Below, in pieces: positions 6,793 through 8,691 of a stretch of DNA of 8,691 nt. The notes beneath the pieces are model-generated. The model worked only from the letters and a program-made list of their open reading frames with translations, was not told the origin of the DNA and searched no databases. Source of the stretch: an uncultured Plesiomonas sp. (GTDB lineage: Bacteria > Pseudomonadota > Gammaproteobacteria > Enterobacterales > CAMTGL01); contig CAMTGL010000081.1 in assembly GCA_947071955.1 (NCBI GenBank), positions 1 through 8,691 of the forward strand. Reading direction: 5' to 3'. Both the position numbers and the translations under genes were made by a program. Each line of letters opens with the position of its first letter. Position 1 is the first letter of the stretch.

Positions 6793-8655
6793 ATGGATAA
6801 ACTCAAACAACGCGAACTGACCCGCTGGCTAAAACAACAAAGCAAACTGGCGCGCCGCTGGTTAACGCTAACCATGCTGCTGGGGTTATGTTCGGGGCTT
6901 CTCATCGCACTGCAAGCCTGGCTGCTGGCCACCTTGCTCAATGATCTGATTATTCTTCATCAACCACGTGAATCATTGAGTGGTTACTTTGTTGCCTTGA
7001 TAGGCACGGTTATTGTACGCGCACTGGTGACGCGGCTGCGTGAACGCTGCGCATTTCAATGCGGCGTTGAAGTCCGCACCAAAATTCGCTCACTGGTACT
7101 CAATCACCTAGATTCACTTGGCACTGCGTGGATTAAAGGCAAACCGGCCGGTGCATGGGCCACCATGGTGCTTGAGCAGATTGAAGATATGCAGGATTTC
7201 TTTGCGCGCTATCTGCCGCAAATGTATCTGGCTGTATTCGTACCATTGATTGTGCTCTGTGTCGTGTTCCCAATAAATTGGGCCGCTGGCTTGATCCTTC
7301 TGGCCACTGCCCCGTTGATTCCCTTTTTTATGGCACTGGTCGGCATGGGTGCGGCAGATGCTAACCGCCGCAACTTTAAAGCCTTAGCCCGTTTGAGCGG
7401 CTCATTTTTAGACCGTTTGCGGGGGCTAGAAACACTGCGTATTTTCAATCGCGCTCAAGCTGAAGTTGACCATATTCATGCTGATGCAGAAGATTTTCGC
7501 CACCGCACGATGGAAGTGCTGTATATGGCATTCCTCTCTTCGGCAGTACTGGAGTTTTTTACCTCACTCTCTATTGCCGTGGTTGCCGTCTATTTTGGTT
7601 TCTCTTTCCTCGGTGAACTGAATTTTGGGCATTATGATCAGGTTGTTACCTTATTTGCCGGTTTTTTAGTCTTAATTCTTGCACCCGAGTTTTATCAGCC
7701 TTTACGTGATTTGGGTACGTTTTATCATGCCAAAGCCCAAGCCATTGGTGCGGCAGAAACACTGGTTGAATTTCTTGCGGTAGAAAAGCCTGTAATAGAA
7801 AAAGAAGCTGACAATCCCCATGAAACAGCAACCACTGACGCAGCTAAGGGTAAAACCCATTACGCACACTCAACCGAGCACGTATCTAGCCCTTCTGCTG
7901 AGTTGTTTTCTCTCCAACCACTACAGCCGTTTTCTCTTGTTGCTACTGATCTTGAGATCCTCTCGCCACAAGGAAAAGTGTTGGCTGGGCCTCTGAACTT
8001 TACAATTGATGCTGGTCAGCGTATTGCACTGGTTGGAAAAAGCGGTGCAGGCAAGACCTCATTAATGAACGCGCTACTCGGATTCTTACCGTATCGCGGC
8101 TCACTGCTTATTGCAGGACAAGAACTTAATCGGCTGGATAAAGCCTCATGGCGGCAACATTTGGCTTGGGTCGGGCAGAACCCGCTGCTGCTACAAGGAT
8201 CTCTACGCGATAACCTCACGCTGGGGTTAGATACCGTTGATCAGCACAGCATCGAACAGGCACTGAATGCCGCCTATGCCAGTGAGTTTATCGATAAACT
8301 GCCACAGGGTATTGATACGCCACTGGGTGATCACGGTGTCGGGCTGTCAGTCGGACAAGCGCAACGCCTTGCCGTTGCACGAGCGCTACTGCGTGATTCC
8401 CGTTTTTTATTGCTCGATGAACCGACAGCCAGTTTAGATGCTCGTAGCGAACAATTAGTCATGTCAGCTCTGATGCTGGCCGCAGAAAAACAGACCACCT
8501 TTATGATCACGCACCGTATTGAGGATATTAAACACTGCGAGCAAATCTGGCTGATGGATAACGGAATGTTGGTACAACAAGGTGATTTTGCCACTCTAAG
8601 CCAAGCTGATGGCCCATTTGCGACCCTGCTGGCTAATCGGCATCTGGAGATTTAA
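6793..8655 (+). CDS. cydD: ABC exporter subunit CydD (glutathione/cysteine, cytochrome bd assembly)
   Basis: CydD pairs with CydC as a heterodimeric inner-membrane ABC exporter. It moves glutathione and cysteine to the periplasm and is needed for cytochrome bd assembly. The product is 620 residues. The N-terminal membrane domain (about 24-310) has hydrophobic segments near 24-46, 65-80, 144-160, 161-183, 245-270 and 283-300. It contains the family stretch APLIPFFMALVGMGAADANR (173-192). The C-terminal ATPase has Walker A GKSGAGKT (415-422), Q-loop Gln462, signature LSVGQAQ (518-524, Val in place of the usual Gly), Walker B FLLLDEP (538-544) with Glu543, D-loop SLDA (547-550) and switch His574. 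Compared with the 588-residue E. coli protein as I recall it, all 32 extra residues lie in the linker at about 330-385. The start MDKLKQRELTRWLKQQS matches the family, although its ribosome binding site is weak. Confidence 0.96.
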   Translation: MDKLKQRELTRWLKQQSKLARRWLTLTMLLGLCSGLLIALQAWLLATLLNDLIILHQPRESLSGYFVALIGTVIVRALVTRLRERCAFQCGVEVRTKIRSLVLNHLDSLGTAWIKGKPAGAWATMVLEQIEDMQDFFARYLPQMYLAVFVPLIVLCVVFPINWAAGLILLATAPLIPFFMALVGMGAADANRRNFKALARLSGSFLDRLRGLETLRIFNRAQAEVDHIHADAEDFRHRTMEVLYMAFLSSAVLEFFTSLSIAVVAVYFGFSFLGELNFGHYDQVVTLFAGFLVLILAPEFYQPLRDLGTFYHAKAQAIGAAETLVEFLAVEKPVIEKEADNPHETATTDAAKGKTHYAHSTEHVSSPSAELFSLQPLQPFSLVATDLEILSPQGKVLAGPLNFTIDAGQRIALVGKSGAGKTSLMNALLGFLPYRGSLLIAGQELNRLDKASWRQHLAWVGQNPLLLQGSLRDNLTLGLDTVDQHSIEQALNAAYASEFIDKLPQGIDTPLGDHGVGLSVGQAQRLAVARALLRDSRFLLLDEPTASLDARSEQLVMSALMLAAEKQTTFMITHRIEDIKHCEQIWLMDNGMLVQQGDFATLSQADGPFATLLANRHLEI

Positions 8656-8658
8656 CCC

Positions 8659-8691
8659 ATGCGTGTTTTATTACCTTTTCTGGCATTATAC
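8659..8691 (+). CDS. cydC: ABC exporter subunit CydC (first 11 codons)
   Basis: Only MRVLLPFLALY is visible before the right edge. It closely matches the E. coli CydC start MRALLPYLALY. The ATG lies 3 bp after the cydD stop, and its GGAG (8646-8649) is inside the last cydD codons at 9 nt spacing, so the two genes are almost certainly co-transcribed and translationally coupled. CydC is the partner half-transporter of CydD. Identification rests on these residues and on the fixed cydD-cydC gene order. Confidence 0.88.
   Translation, partial: MRVLLPFLALY

Noticed and set aside
1..8691. KOPS-like GGGNAGGG motifs, CRISPR repeats, tRNA genes or insertion-sequence ends
   Set aside because: I scanned by eye on both strands and found none that could be supported.

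Overview
The window is ordinary core chromosome of a gammaproteobacterium. The predicted Lrp is nearly identical to the E. coli protein as I remember it (same 164-residue length, about seven differences by eye). TrxB, CydD, the start of CydC and the ends of FtsK also resemble enterobacterial homologues closely. Base composition looks close to balanced or slightly AT-rich. An Aeromonadales-type relative such as Tolumonas would fit, but the genus is a guess. No phage, transposon, CRISPR array, rRNA or tRNA is visible.

Layout: (1) 1-3586, minus strand: ftsK, the DNA translocase of cell division, with its 3' end beyond the left edge. (2) 3587-3726: a spacer with a strong lrp terminator and a weak LexA-like site next to a possible promoter. 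(3) 3727-4221, minus strand: lrp, the leucine-responsive global regulator. (4) 4222-4373: a divergent promoter region with two Lrp-like sites. (5) 4374-5495, plus strand: ald, NAD-dependent alanine dehydrogenase. (6) 5496-5742: a 247-bp spacer with two long inverted repeats. (7) 5743-6699, plus strand: trxB, thioredoxin reductase. (8) 6700-6792: a terminator-like hairpin. (9) 6793-8655, plus strand: cydD. (10) 8659 to the right edge: the first 11 codons of cydC.

The order ftsK-lrp, then divergent trxB-cydD-cydC, is the arrangement known from E. coli. The main difference is ald, which lies between lrp and trxB and is read divergently from lrp. This places an amino-acid-sensing regulator head to head with an alanine-catabolic gene. 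TrxB (NADPH to thioredoxin) and CydDC (export of glutathione and cysteine to the periplasm, needed for cytochrome bd assembly) form a thiol-redox group.

I found no convincing undescribed system. The points worth a second look are the long, divergent, low-complexity FtsK linker, a 32-residue excess between the two domains of CydD, the possible LexA and Lrp operators, and the unexplained inverted repeats before trxB.
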